Assembly (NCBI RefSeq): GCF_019239235.1
Contig: NZ_JAAZTS010000011.1
Location: forward strand, 1-64,000
Length of the DNA stretch: 64,000 nucleotides
Direction: 5' to 3'
Source of the DNA: Caecibacteroides pullorum
Lineage (GTDB): Bacteria; Bacteroidota; Bacteroidia; Bacteroidales; Bacteroidaceae
Position numbers and translations under genes: made by a program. Shown piece by piece: positions 55,401-63,938 of the stretch. Each line of letters opens with the position of its first letter. Positions within the stretch are counted from its first letter, which is position 1. Below the pieces are notes generated by a model, which saw only the letters and a program-made list of their open reading frames with translations, was not told the origin of the DNA and searched no databases.

Positions 55401-56070
55401 TGTTAAGAACAGACATAAAACAAGTTGTGATATATATGAGCATTTTTTCCTTAACTATCTGAGTAATGAACGAAGATGGGATTTTATAGAGGATTTCTTC
55501 TTGGGTGCATCATACGAGGAACTTATAGAACGTTATCCTGGAGGTACGCAGAATCACATAGATATCCTCTCGTATTTGGAAGAAAACGCAATAGTAGCAG
55601 ATGGAGAGAATGTCGTATCGCCGAATAATAATTCGATAATAGACGGTTTTTTACCGAGAAAAGGAGGATATTATATGCCAGACAGTCTTCTTACAATCGG
55701 TAACAAGACAATGAAGATTAAGAAGTGGATAACAGAGAATCCTGTGTCATTGCATAGGACTGTGGTGGAATATGAGTTGATGATAGACAAATCATATTAT
55801 AAGGTTCTTATGTCGAGATTGCAAAACTGTCATTTTGCATATTACAGAGATTTTATGGGACTGAAGTTACTTATTGACTATCCGGGATATGATGGACGAG
55901 TGCAAGCCTCCGTTCCTTACAATGATGACCCTGTCAAGTTTTATAAGTGGTGGAAGAAGAATTCAGATAGAGTTACACTTAGCTATAAGGACCAGTTGCT
56001 GTTATTTATGGCTGTAGATAAAAAGGCTCCTAAAGCTCTGACCAAATTGCATAAAGCGATGATAGCATGA
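52402..56070 (+). CDS. Large RecQ-type DEAH helicase, probable defence protein
   Basis: A 1222-residue cytoplasmic protein. A RecQ-like helicase core lies in the middle: Walker A APTGAGKSLIF near 322, IIDEAHLITTWGRDFR near 424-440, ALTATA near 472, and a helicase C domain (about 530-645) with ATKAFGMGVDIPD and the arginine-finger motif QEIGRVARK. The first 300 residues and the last 575 match nothing I recognise. Ordinary RecQ is about 600 residues with a zinc domain and HRDC, which I do not see. I start at ATG 52402, not the TTG at 52396. AT-rich codon use like the adjacent type I restriction genes, to which it is convergent. Confidence 0.8.
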   Translation: MLTPFANRLESIINEKRNVIERPIFVFVGLTPYVDFTPYKDNIVHVETFDKEGNTSLFNEKWFTKVFIKLSQSTDFCILSHQQYSYLIEYLNPDLYKDRLVVVYDNLRSLLPISKELYMEENSGDGLEVRSDEMPVYHAEQFKIGENYFYSLKGFDEENMTVPFFTEVKKLDPSPYSYSSEEVIDIASNPYSLDFFVNECIRTSNFKKRMVVKLSAKNVLGTAIERNMEYLNALLSVYGGGIYRASLENVTKDYAPSNEAITLLKKYWGESASFRNINVYENPEMGKATMPISQGLIIDTIINEYKTAKSGNIPRDIFITAPTGAGKSLIFQIPAFYAAEQGDVTIVVSPLKALMNDQVMNLKNEREYSRVEFINSDLNLMDRDRIIDRCKRREIDILYLSPELLLSYALSYFIGDRRLGLLIIDEAHLITTWGRDFRVDYWFLGNYLNKIRKYSASSFPLVALTATAVYGGVNDMVFDSINSLNMHDPHKFIGEVRRTDIEFVIDTHDNYRDGSFENNKIEETGNFIKGVRKLDLKTIVYAPYTRHIAKIEDKVAEMGIDGVVSFHGSMINDNQRAAYERFKNNQAKVMVATKAFGMGVDIPDIQVVYHHAPSGLLPDYVQEIGRVARKKGMKGYAALTFSPSDLRYSKQLFGMSSIKTFQLQEVLKKIMRHFMTNGRKRNMLLSSNDFGYIFETGDGLDQKVSTALMMIEKDYLLKTRFNVLIARPKRVFTCVYARTNEVGIQRLKERYGDCFSVISRSEKTDSYNIELNLDKIWSSHFNEYSFPQIKRDFYNKRFLESEGISLSPLIKVTHRINTEFTVVLNTINEVISAIKAAFVQLRQRGGFFTEQEFRSIVKSLLLSKYDIDKIISFILSTYSGRLIGCNTLEADSFLQRRVVGFNEEYQVFSTNYESQFATLIKILTSMFDENASKRAIRYVSAGEVMLKNHIRLGSLIEILGIGSFETQGGDEPKIFVRINDPRRIKKDSESKIYTNFILEGVKNRHKTSCDIYEHFFLNYLSNERRWDFIEDFFLGASYEELIERYPGGTQNHIDILSYLEENAIVADGENVVSPNNNSIIDGFLPRKGGYYMPDSLLTIGNKTMKIKKWITENPVSLHRTVVEYELMIDKSYYKVLMSRLQNCHFAYYRDFMGLKLLIDYPGYDGRVQASVPYNDDPVKFYKWWKKNSDRVTLSYKDQLLLFMAVDKKAPKALTKLHKAMIA

Positions 56071-56075
56071 TAAAG

Positions 56076-56119
56076 TTCAGGTCTGTTATTGGTGGTAACC
56101 AAAAAATAACAGACCTGAA
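56076..56119. terminator. Bidirectional terminator between the helicase gene and hsdR
   Basis: Perfect 14-bp stem (TTCAGGTCTGTTAT and complement), with TTTTGTTGTTGTTTT on the right side. Convergent genes meet here. Confidence 0.88.
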
Positions 56120-56158
56120 TTTTGTTGTTGTTTTATCAGGATATTAAAGACATATACC

Positions 56159-59100
56159 TTAAGCTACAATAATAGCATCATGTAGATCCTCCACATATTT
56201 CTTAACACCTATGAAATCCTGTCCAAAAACGTCGGACCATTCAAATTCATCGAATGGAGGTTCATTAACAAGAGTTTCAAAGCTGATATCGCCATGGTCA
56301 GAAACATAGGTAATAATAGTTTTCAGGTATTCCTCCTGTAGTGAAGTAAAGTTGTTATCTGAAAAGAACTGTGACAGTTTCGCCATTGCAGCTTTCCTGT
56401 CTATACCAATTTGGGAGCGTATAAAGGCTGCTACATTTCTATTGAATGACATTTTGCAGTTCTGTAGATAGTTTATGTATTCATCTTCAGTGCCAAGATC
56501 AGTCCACAATATTCTCTCCAATTCACTAATGTCTTTTTGGTTGAGCTGTTCAATATTCCTTATTTTAACGAGTACGGGTAATTCAGCATTCTGGTTTAAA
56601 AACTCCTCTACTCTTTGTTTATAAGAGGCTCTGTATGGTTGGATATTAACAGAAGATTTTTCTTCTATTATATCCTTTATATTCAATATAAAATCACGGC
56701 TTTCACTATCGATGATAAATTGTACCAGGTCTCTTATTTCCTTTCGGACGTATTCAAGTCTGTTTAAGGTAATATCATTCCAGAAAGCAGGTACAGAAAT
56801 TTCTTTAATCAGATCCATCTTAACCTGAACTTGTGGTATGGCAGCTTTCTCCTGAAGACTGATACATATATTTTGAACCTTTCTTATATAATTACCTGCA
56901 TTTATTGTAGAATCAAGCATAGATAACTGAATATAGAGCATGATGGCATCAAACTTTTTGGCAGTTTCATTGTCTTTTTCAGGTATAACAAGAGGAGCTA
57001 CTTTATCCTTCAAGTCCAATACATCAGTAGCAGAAAGAACTATCCAATTCTCTTTTTTCATGAATTTATCCACCACATCAATATTTTGTCTGACAGATAT
57101 ATGCTTCGTATTCAATTTGCCAACTTGAGAAATGAGAATATCCTTTATTTCATCATGAAGTTTCTTTGCCCCCTCGTCACTTTGATAGTTGACATGTTGG
57201 AGAGCGAAAGCTATATCAACCCTCAGTCCAAAGAGTTTTTCAGATAACGTAACCTGTGGTAGGGCTTCGTTTCCTCTTGGATTCTCGTCAAAGTATTCAA
57301 AGTTTCCGCACCAGTCGAAAATATAGAAGGTTTTCTTATCCTCACCGATGTCGAAAATATCCTTACTCAGTCTTGTTCCTCTACCTATCATCTGCCAGAA
57401 CTTGATATAAGAATAAACTTTCTTGAAAAACACAAGGTTGAGTATATCAGGAACATCGATGCCAGTGTCAAGCATATCTACACTGACCGCAATCTGAGGC
57501 ATTTTGTTCCTTTCCTCAAAGCAGTTTATCAGGGTCTGTGAGTAGTTTACTGTATTATCTATGAGTACACAGAAGTCCGGACCAAGTTCAGGATATAAAA
57601 CATTAAATCTTTTCACTATCTGAATGGCATGTTTATGGTTATAGGCAAAGATTATGGTTTTACCTATAACATCTCCACTTTGTACCTTCAGACCATTATT
57701 CATAAGATCTTGAAGCACCTTATCAATGGTATCTATGTTAAAGATATATTTGAAAATCTCATTGCTGTTTATATCCCGATGATAATCTGAGTCTGGATTA
57801 AGGTCATTTTTTGCTTTCTCATATTCCCAGACTTCTTCCAGCTGCTTTTTTTCCTCATTAGACAGACTGTTATATTTGATGCCTTCCCTAAGTCTTTGTG
57901 TGGTTCTGGAAATAGTAGTATAATCCACAAGGAAACCATCATTTACTGCTTCCTTAAGTTCATACGAGAAATTGGGTTCTCCGGTTTCAAGGTCAAAGAC
58001 ATCGTATGTACTTTTATCAACCTGATCTCTCGGTGTTGCAGTCAGACCAACAAGAAGAGAATCAAAGTAGTCAAAGATAGCCGTATATTTACCAAAAATA
58101 GAACGGTGTGCTTCGTCTATGATGATAAGGTCAAAACGTCCTATAGAAAACAGTTTTGATTCCGTATCGATGTAGTTTATCATAGTTTGGTAAGTACTGA
58201 ACATGATACGAGCATTCATGTCTGGCTCCTTATTCTCACTAAGTACTGTGACTGTAGCTGAAGGAAGGAGTTTGGTATAGTTCTTAGCAGCCTGATTAAC
58301 CAAAGCTGTTCTGTCTGCCAAGAAAAGGATATTCTTTACCCATCCATTCTTCATCAGGACATCAGAAAGTGATATGGAAACTCTTGTCTTTCCTGTTCCG
58401 GTGGCCATGACAAGCAAACCTTTTCGATGGAAGGTATTGAAGTGTTCGCATATAGCCTTTATCCCTCGTTTCTGATATTCACGGTCGGTTATATTCTCAT
58501 TTACCGAGAGGTCTGTTATTTTACCTCTTCCTCTTCTCTGAATAAGAAGTTCCAGTTCACTCTCTGTATGAAATCCAAGAAGTTCCCTGTCAGGATAACC
58601 AAGACCGTCAATAATGAAAGTCTTATAACCGTTGGAATAGTAGATGACTGGTTTTACACCATATTGTTTTTCAAGACATCCGGCATAAAGAATCGCCTGT
58701 TGTCTTCCTACTTTCGGATCTTTTGTAGTCCTCTTGGCTTCAATCACAGCAAGCGGTTTACCATTATTACCGAAAAGTACATAATCCACATATCCTTTGT
58801 TCTGAGAGTTTGGCATTCCCTGAACCTCTGTTTCTATACATGCTTTACTTGAAACTATAGCACCTTTCTTATCCAATACTTCCCAGCCAGCTTCTTCAAG
58901 CATTATATCTATGAAGTATTTTCTTGTTTCAGCCTCAGACAAAGAAGATTCCATGTTTACATCAACAGGATTACTTACTTTCTCTGGAGCAATATCCTCT
59001 ATTATCTTATCTGGGATCTCTGTTTCGGTCGGAGTGGAAACAAAGAGTTCATGTTTGTCCGGTATGAGGTCTCTATTGAATGGTGCTAGTTCTTTCAGTA

Positions 59101-59476
59101 TCCCCAACCTAAGAAGGATGAAACCTACAACATTGTAAAGATTAAGAAGAGCAAAGAATGATTCTCCACCCTTCACATTTCCTGTATGAGCACTTTTATT
59201 ACCAACCTTTCGGATATAGTGAGCAGCCATCATAATCCTGTCATTCTCTATGAAATCCGTAAAAGGTTGTCCGGTCATTAGTTCATAAAGAGTGTCGGTT
59301 TTCTTAAGTTCTATACCTTTAAGCTTGTATATAGCTTTTACAATCCATTCCAGACCTCTTCTACAATTTATTGCAGAATTATTGCGGTCTGTTTTCTGGG
59401 TATCTTCAGCAACCTTACAAAACCTGTATAAGTTACTCAAGGCTTCTATATCTTTAAGGTAATCAAAATTGCTCAT
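56159..59476 (-). CDS. hsdR: Type I restriction enzyme R subunit HsdR
   Basis: Motor-nuclease subunit of a type I restriction system (1105 residues). The N-terminal 130 residues are a helical DUF4145-like domain. The PD-(D/E)xK nuclease follows: VDYVLFGNNGKPLAVIEAKR (about 228-247). The helicase has Walker A ATGTGKTRVS near 355, IIDEAHRS near 450, GLTATPRD and a C-terminal motor half with IGRGTRLSKD. The tail (about 760-1105) is the EcoEI-type helical HsdM-docking region. It is 12 bases after hsdS. Confidence 0.95.
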   Translation of the reverse strand: MSNFDYLKDIEALSNLYRFCKVAEDTQKTDRNNSAINCRRGLEWIVKAIYKLKGIELKKTDTLYELMTGQPFTDFIENDRIMMAAHYIRKVGNKSAHTGNVKGGESFFALLNLYNVVGFILLRLGILKELAPFNRDLIPDKHELFVSTPTETEIPDKIIEDIAPEKVSNPVDVNMESSLSEAETRKYFIDIMLEEAGWEVLDKKGAIVSSKACIETEVQGMPNSQNKGYVDYVLFGNNGKPLAVIEAKRTTKDPKVGRQQAILYAGCLEKQYGVKPVIYYSNGYKTFIIDGLGYPDRELLGFHTESELELLIQRRGRGKITDLSVNENITDREYQKRGIKAICEHFNTFHRKGLLVMATGTGKTRVSISLSDVLMKNGWVKNILFLADRTALVNQAAKNYTKLLPSATVTVLSENKEPDMNARIMFSTYQTMINYIDTESKLFSIGRFDLIIIDEAHRSIFGKYTAIFDYFDSLLVGLTATPRDQVDKSTYDVFDLETGEPNFSYELKEAVNDGFLVDYTTISRTTQRLREGIKYNSLSNEEKKQLEEVWEYEKAKNDLNPDSDYHRDINSNEIFKYIFNIDTIDKVLQDLMNNGLKVQSGDVIGKTIIFAYNHKHAIQIVKRFNVLYPELGPDFCVLIDNTVNYSQTLINCFEERNKMPQIAVSVDMLDTGIDVPDILNLVFFKKVYSYIKFWQMIGRGTRLSKDIFDIGEDKKTFYIFDWCGNFEYFDENPRGNEALPQVTLSEKLFGLRVDIAFALQHVNYQSDEGAKKLHDEIKDILISQVGKLNTKHISVRQNIDVVDKFMKKENWIVLSATDVLDLKDKVAPLVIPEKDNETAKKFDAIMLYIQLSMLDSTINAGNYIRKVQNICISLQEKAAIPQVQVKMDLIKEISVPAFWNDITLNRLEYVRKEIRDLVQFIIDSESRDFILNIKDIIEEKSSVNIQPYRASYKQRVEEFLNQNAELPVLVKIRNIEQLNQKDISELERILWTDLGTEDEYINYLQNCKMSFNRNVAAFIRSQIGIDRKAAMAKLSQFFSDNNFTSLQEEYLKTIITYVSDHGDISFETLVNEPPFDEFEWSDVFGQDFIGVKKYVEDLHDAIIVA

Positions 59477-59488
59477 ATCTTGTTTTTC

Positions 59489-60622
59489 TTAGTTAAAGTA
59501 ATAATCCATTCTACTATTGAACAGGTCTTCCGTTTCTTTTATGGATTTTTTTATAAGCTCCTTCTGCTTTTCTATTGCTTCTATCTTTGATGCAAACTCT
59601 TGTTGGAGAGAGAGAGGTGGAAGAGTTATAAATGTATTACGTATAATACTTTGTGATATGTTAGGTTGTCCACCTCCTATAGCAGCAGATAAAAAAACAT
59701 TCCTATGTTCCTTCAGGTTATAATATAAATATATTTCTGACAAGACTTTGTCGTTTATAAAAATACCGCATACAGCTTGATTTGTAGCCATTTCATTCTT
59801 TATAATACCAACTTGTCCAACAGTAGCACCATACATAGCTATCACTACTGTATTAACAGGAAAAATCTTAGCATTTGAATTATTTAAAGCAGAATCGGAT
59901 ATTTTAATTTCGGTATCGTATAAATACATATCTTTAATTTCTCCACTTCTTAACCATAATATATTACCACTAAAATATTCCTTAACACTCTTAGGTGGTG
60001 TTCCGCCAGAGCTTGTCTTACATATATCACCAAGTTTCTTCACATTCCACCCCTTTTCATTCTCTATCGGATCTCCAAACATATCATAGAAAATGGACTG
60101 TGCCAGATTATCCAGTTCATTAAGCTGTTTTTTCTGTTTCTCAATGATAGAGGTAAGACAGTTAAGCTCTTCCACGATTTGTCCTTGGGTTTGGAGAGGG
60201 GGATAATATATTTTAGTATTATCAAAATCCTTTTTTACTATATGTTTCATAGTTGCACCATGAGCATTTCTAACCATATGGTCAATTTTACTACTCACTG
60301 CATACTTGAAATAGTATTTGCTTATCTCCAATTTATCAAAAACAACTTTAAATATATGCTGATTAAGATAAGCTGTATTTTTCAACCATTCATAAACACC
60401 CAAGCTGGCAGACCAGGATATAAGAATATCCCCATTATTTACCAAATATTTACTCGGTATATTATCATTATTACAATAATTATATTGAGCATCATCATCA
60501 TTCAAATTCTGAATGCGAATAATTGGTATTCCTGTATCGCTCCATTGATTAGGCTTAAAAGCATAGCCATTAATATATGTCGCAACATCACCCAACTTCT
60601 TAACTTCCCAATCCTTCCTCAT
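59489..60622 (-). CDS. hsdS: Type I restriction specificity subunit HsdS
   Basis: DNA-recognition subunit of 377 residues with two target-recognition halves, each opening with a like phrase (WEVKKLGDV at residue 5; WNVKKLGDI near 193), and two long conserved helices, one central (IEKQKKQLNELDNLAQ) and one at the C-terminus. Both half-sites should be present, giving a bipartite target. The ATG follows the hsdM stop by one base. No second hsdS copy or recombinase is in view, so phase-variation by inversion is not supported here. Confidence 0.94.
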   Translation of the reverse strand: MRKDWEVKKLGDVATYINGYAFKPNQWSDTGIPIIRIQNLNDDDAQYNYCNNDNIPSKYLVNNGDILISWSASLGVYEWLKNTAYLNQHIFKVVFDKLEISKYYFKYAVSSKIDHMVRNAHGATMKHIVKKDFDNTKIYYPPLQTQGQIVEELNCLTSIIEKQKKQLNELDNLAQSIFYDMFGDPIENEKGWNVKKLGDICKTSSGGTPPKSVKEYFSGNILWLRSGEIKDMYLYDTEIKISDSALNNSNAKIFPVNTVVIAMYGATVGQVGIIKNEMATNQAVCGIFINDKVLSEIYLYYNLKEHRNVFLSAAIGGGQPNISQSIIRNTFITLPPLSLQQEFASKIEAIEKQKELIKKSIKETEDLFNSRMDYYFN

Positions 60623-60623
60623 A

Positions 60624-62117
60624 CTACATAAATTTAGAACGAAACTCTGTCATGGCTTCATTAATTTCAGACTGTAGCTTTTCTATTCTCTCAAAGATAA
60701 CTTCTGGGGCATCATACTCCACCTTAACACGTTCTATCTCCTTGTACTTGTTGATAGAAAGGTCATAGTCATTATCCCTAATTTCCTCAACAGGAACCAA
60801 GAATGATTTATCCTTTCTTGTTCTGCTTTCTTCTGCCTCTAAGTTCTTGAATCTTGCTATAATGTCAGGGATATCATTTTCTTCAACTACATTTCTCTTC
60901 TGGTCAAGAGAATATCCGTCAGCAGTCATATCATAGAACCAAACCTTATCTGTTCCCCCTGCTCCTGTCTTTGTGAAGATAAGGATAGCAGTAGAAACTC
61001 CTGAATATGGTTGGAATACACCTGAAGGCATAGATATAACAGCTTGAAGTCTATGTTTTTCAACCAGTTCTTTTCTGATAGCCTTATGAGCCGTTGAATT
61101 TCCGAACAATACACCATCTGGTACAATACTTGCACATCTTCCCCCAAGTTGCAGTATTCTTGTAAACAGGGAAACAAACAAAAGCTCTGTCTTCTTAGTC
61201 TTAGTAATAGCAAGAAGAGATTTGCTTGTATCATCATAATCTATACTACCAGCAAAAGGAGGATTTGCAAGACAAAGGGTATATTTATTTTCATCCGTAT
61301 TACTTGAAGAAAGACTGTCCTGATATTTCACATTAGGGGCATCAACACCATGAAGCATTAAGTTCATAGCACCGATTCTTAACATGGTAGCATCAGTATC
61401 AAAACCATTGAACATTGTAGTTTTGTAATGTTCCTGATTCTCCTTCTTTACAAGTTCATCCTTATAGTTTTCTGTAATATACTTCGCACTCTCGACAATA
61501 AAGCCAGCACTACCCATGGCAGGGTCACATATCGTATCTTTCAGAGTTGGTTCCATAAGTTCAACCATCATTCTGATAATATGTCTCGGAGTTCTGAACT
61601 GACCATTTGTACCTGAAGCAGCCATTTTACCAAGGATATATTCATAAGTATCTCCCATGGTGTCACGGTTATTCATATCAAGTCCTTCTACACCATCCAC
61701 TACCTTGGTGAGAGTTCTCTCATTCTGAATCAGGAATACAGCATTCTCCATAAAGCGGCTATAGGCAGAAGACTTACCGCTATTGAGGTTCTTTATAAAT
61801 GGAAATACATCATTCCTGATTGTATTATACATTCTGGTAGCATCATAGTTCTTGAATACTGACCATCGTAAAGATTCGAAGGGTACATCCTTATCTGTTT
61901 CAGGATTATGCCATGAGCCTTCACCAAAAACAGGGTCTTTGACCCTTACACCTAGAAGGGCAGCATTCGCCTCTTTTACCAACTGTGCATCGTCTAGCAT
62001 TTTCATAAAGAACAGATAAGTCATCTGTTCAAGGATTGTTATAGAATTTGTGATACCTCCAGTCCAGAAAGTATCCCAAATATTGTCTATCTGAGTCTTA
62101 ATTTCTCCAGTAATCAT
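60624..62117 (-). CDS. hsdM: Type I DNA methyltransferase HsdM
   Basis: Adenine N6 methyltransferase (497 residues) protecting host DNA. The N-terminal helical domain (about 1-140) is of the HsdM type; the catalytic part has the AdoMet motif DPAMGSAGF (near 196) and the NPPF motif (near 283), the mark of adenine methylases. First gene of the hsdM-hsdS-hsdR operon. Confidence 0.96.
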   Translation of the reverse strand: MITGEIKTQIDNIWDTFWTGGITNSITILEQMTYLFFMKMLDDAQLVKEANAALLGVRVKDPVFGEGSWHNPETDKDVPFESLRWSVFKNYDATRMYNTIRNDVFPFIKNLNSGKSSAYSRFMENAVFLIQNERTLTKVVDGVEGLDMNNRDTMGDTYEYILGKMAASGTNGQFRTPRHIIRMMVELMEPTLKDTICDPAMGSAGFIVESAKYITENYKDELVKKENQEHYKTTMFNGFDTDATMLRIGAMNLMLHGVDAPNVKYQDSLSSSNTDENKYTLCLANPPFAGSIDYDDTSKSLLAITKTKKTELLFVSLFTRILQLGGRCASIVPDGVLFGNSTAHKAIRKELVEKHRLQAVISMPSGVFQPYSGVSTAILIFTKTGAGGTDKVWFYDMTADGYSLDQKRNVVEENDIPDIIARFKNLEAEESRTRKDKSFLVPVEEIRDNDYDLSINKYKEIERVKVEYDAPEVIFERIEKLQSEINEAMTEFRSKFM

Positions 62118-62137
62118 AGCTGTTGTTTTTAATGAAA

Positions 62138-62145
62138 CAAAATTA
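62138..62145 (-). promoter_or_regulatory. -7 element of the hsdM operon
   Basis: Minus-strand TAATTTTG fits TAnnTTTG, 20 bases before hsdM. No TTTG at the expected distance. Confidence 0.4.
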
Positions 62146-62247
62146 TAAAATAATTATAAGGTCTGTCTGTTTTCTACTAATAAATTTGAATGATATAATT
62201 CGACCAATATTATTTCTTGATATAATCTTCAATGAGAGTTCTTTGTT

Positions 62248-63309
62248 TTATTGCTTCCGTTTCCGCATAGTGGAACTCAAATCCTCCTGTACCTCTTTCA
62301 AACTATTTCCAATGCCATAATGCGTACCGTTTTTCACTACATAAAACTGGTATTCACTATCTATGCTATCAGAGTCAGTTATCTCCCGATACACGTCGAG
62401 GATTGGTGAAATAACAATCCAATAATCGTCGTGCAACTCAATCACTTTATACAAATTGTCCTTGACATACATGTATCCGCTGTCCTTCCAAATTAGATGG
62501 GGTAGGTCGGCCGGAAGCTCTGTTTTTACATTCGAAGCGTTTGCCTGATTTTCATCCATCATAATCTTTCCTCCTACAATCAGGTTGTCGGGAAGTTCTT
62601 GAATAGGGGTGGACCTGATATCTATATTTCCGCCAACGATCAATTTGTCAGGAAGTTCTGTCAGGCCCGACTCACTCAAGTCCAGATCTCCATTGACGAC
62701 CAGACCCTCAGGCAAAGATTTCAGATTCTTACAATTGGATAAATATATATTTCCGCCAATGCGGATATTTTTCGGCAACGTTTCTATGTCGCTGCAATAT
62801 GCTTCCAAATCATTTCCTATGATGATGTTTTCCGGCAATTGACGTATGGCTGTCTTTGCTATATTCAGATTGCCATAAACGGACTTAATGTCGGGAAGTG
62901 ATTCAAGATTCTTACAGCCCTCCAGGAATAAATCTCCTGCAAAGACCGTACAGGCATCTGGAATTTTCTTTATATTGGGACAATCTATCAATACTAATTC
63001 TTTCCAGCAAGATGAATGAACGGGTAAAGTGTCTATTTCCGACTGGAATAGATATAATTGCTCCAGTTGAAGCGATTCCGGCAAACGGACTATGTTGGGG
63101 CATTGCTGTATGGAAAGAAATTTGATGTCCAGATCCTCTGGTAATGATTTAAGTGAAAAGCAATCTTTTAAAGTCAGTCCATATAGTTTGAGTTGAGATG
63201 GCAAACTGTCTGTAACATCACCATTCAGGGTAATACACTCCATACCATTGTCAAGCATTGTACTTGAAACGCCGGCTATACTGTATAAATCTTCTTTCGT
63301 TATCATCAT
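62248..63309 (-). CDS. Bacterial leucine-rich-repeat protein
   Basis: A 353-residue protein with no signal peptide. From about residue 30 to 270 it is made of LRR-like units of roughly 20-23 residues (such as GDLDLSESGLTELPDKLIVG and GNIDIRSTPIQELPDNLIVG), which should stack as a solenoid for protein binding. The last 80 residues form a separate mixed domain with a YQFYVVKNGTHYGIG segment. M2 is an alternative start. It lies 11 bases after the preceding 193-residue gene, probably in the same transcript. Role unknown; similar proteins occur in Bacteroides mobile regions. Confidence 0.8.
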   Translation of the reverse strand: MMITKEDLYSIAGVSSTMLDNGMECITLNGDVTDSLPSQLKLYGLTLKDCFSLKSLPEDLDIKFLSIQQCPNIVRLPESLQLEQLYLFQSEIDTLPVHSSCWKELVLIDCPNIKKIPDACTVFAGDLFLEGCKNLESLPDIKSVYGNLNIAKTAIRQLPENIIIGNDLEAYCSDIETLPKNIRIGGNIYLSNCKNLKSLPEGLVVNGDLDLSESGLTELPDKLIVGGNIDIRSTPIQELPDNLIVGGKIMMDENQANASNVKTELPADLPHLIWKDSGYMYVKDNLYKVIELHDDYWIVISPILDVYREITDSDSIDSEYQFYVVKNGTHYGIGNSLKEVQEDLSSTMRKRKQ

Positions 63310-63320
63310 TCGCTATTTGG

Positions 63321-63902
63321 TTAACACATCGATTTTCCTGCTATAATTTCCCGAATCTTCTCTTTTATTTTGCTTTCTGTTGAATTTGGCGGTAAGTAGT
63401 CGGCCAACTTGATATATACGGTATTGATCACATCCTTAATGCGATTTTCCGCTTCTTCAATTTGAGGTTTAAGCCCCCAATAATCTATAATCTGTTCGTT
63501 GATGTTAGGCCAGTCAACCCTCGTTATTTCGCCTGGTGTGTAGAACAGTGACAAGGGGACATTTATGTCGGCGGTTGTATATTCTACTTTAATGGTAGCG
63601 GTATTGTTCAAACATAAGGATCCGCCATTGACCGCCATACAGATTTGCTTCATTTTGCAGTCCTTTACAAACAATCTGAACCACCTGTAGGAAACGGAGA
63701 AACTGCCAGTACCCTCTGTTTCGGCTTCAAACGAGTATTCTCCTCCAAGGACTCTCGCTGTGACAAGACCCGGAGTTGCGACGCTTAAAGATAGTTTGTA
63801 AGCGTCCGAGTACTTTGCATGTTTCTTATATCCTGCAAATAATGCCTTTACTGCGGTGCTAAGAGATTTTTTGGTTGCTCTTATGGTAATAGTGTCATTC
63901 AT
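63321..63902 (-). CDS. Unrecognised 193-residue protein, possible sliding-clamp-like domain
   Basis: I do not recognise the family. Residues about 5-112 have a helix (KKSLSTAVKALFAG) followed by alternating strands, with GTGSFSVSYRWFRLFVKDC then ICMAVNGGSLCL, an order and spacing that recalls one domain of the bacterial beta clamp. The C-terminal 60 residues are helical and charged. No signal peptide or membrane helix. It starts just before the LRR gene and shares its AT-richer codon use. Confidence 0.65.
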   Translation of the reverse strand: MNDTITIRATKKSLSTAVKALFAGYKKHAKYSDAYKLSLSVATPGLVTARVLGGEYSFEAETEGTGSFSVSYRWFRLFVKDCKMKQICMAVNGGSLCLNNTATIKVEYTTADINVPLSLFYTPGEITRVDWPNINEQIIDYWGLKPQIEEAENRIKDVINTVYIKLADYLPPNSTESKIKEKIREIIAGKSMC

Positions 63903-63938
63903 AATACAATGTGAAATGTGTATAAAGGATTAACGGTA

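Noticed and set aside
59489-60622. Invertible or phase-variable hsdS
   Set aside because: Only one hsdS is seen, with no second partial copy, flanking inverted repeats or site-specific recombinase in view.
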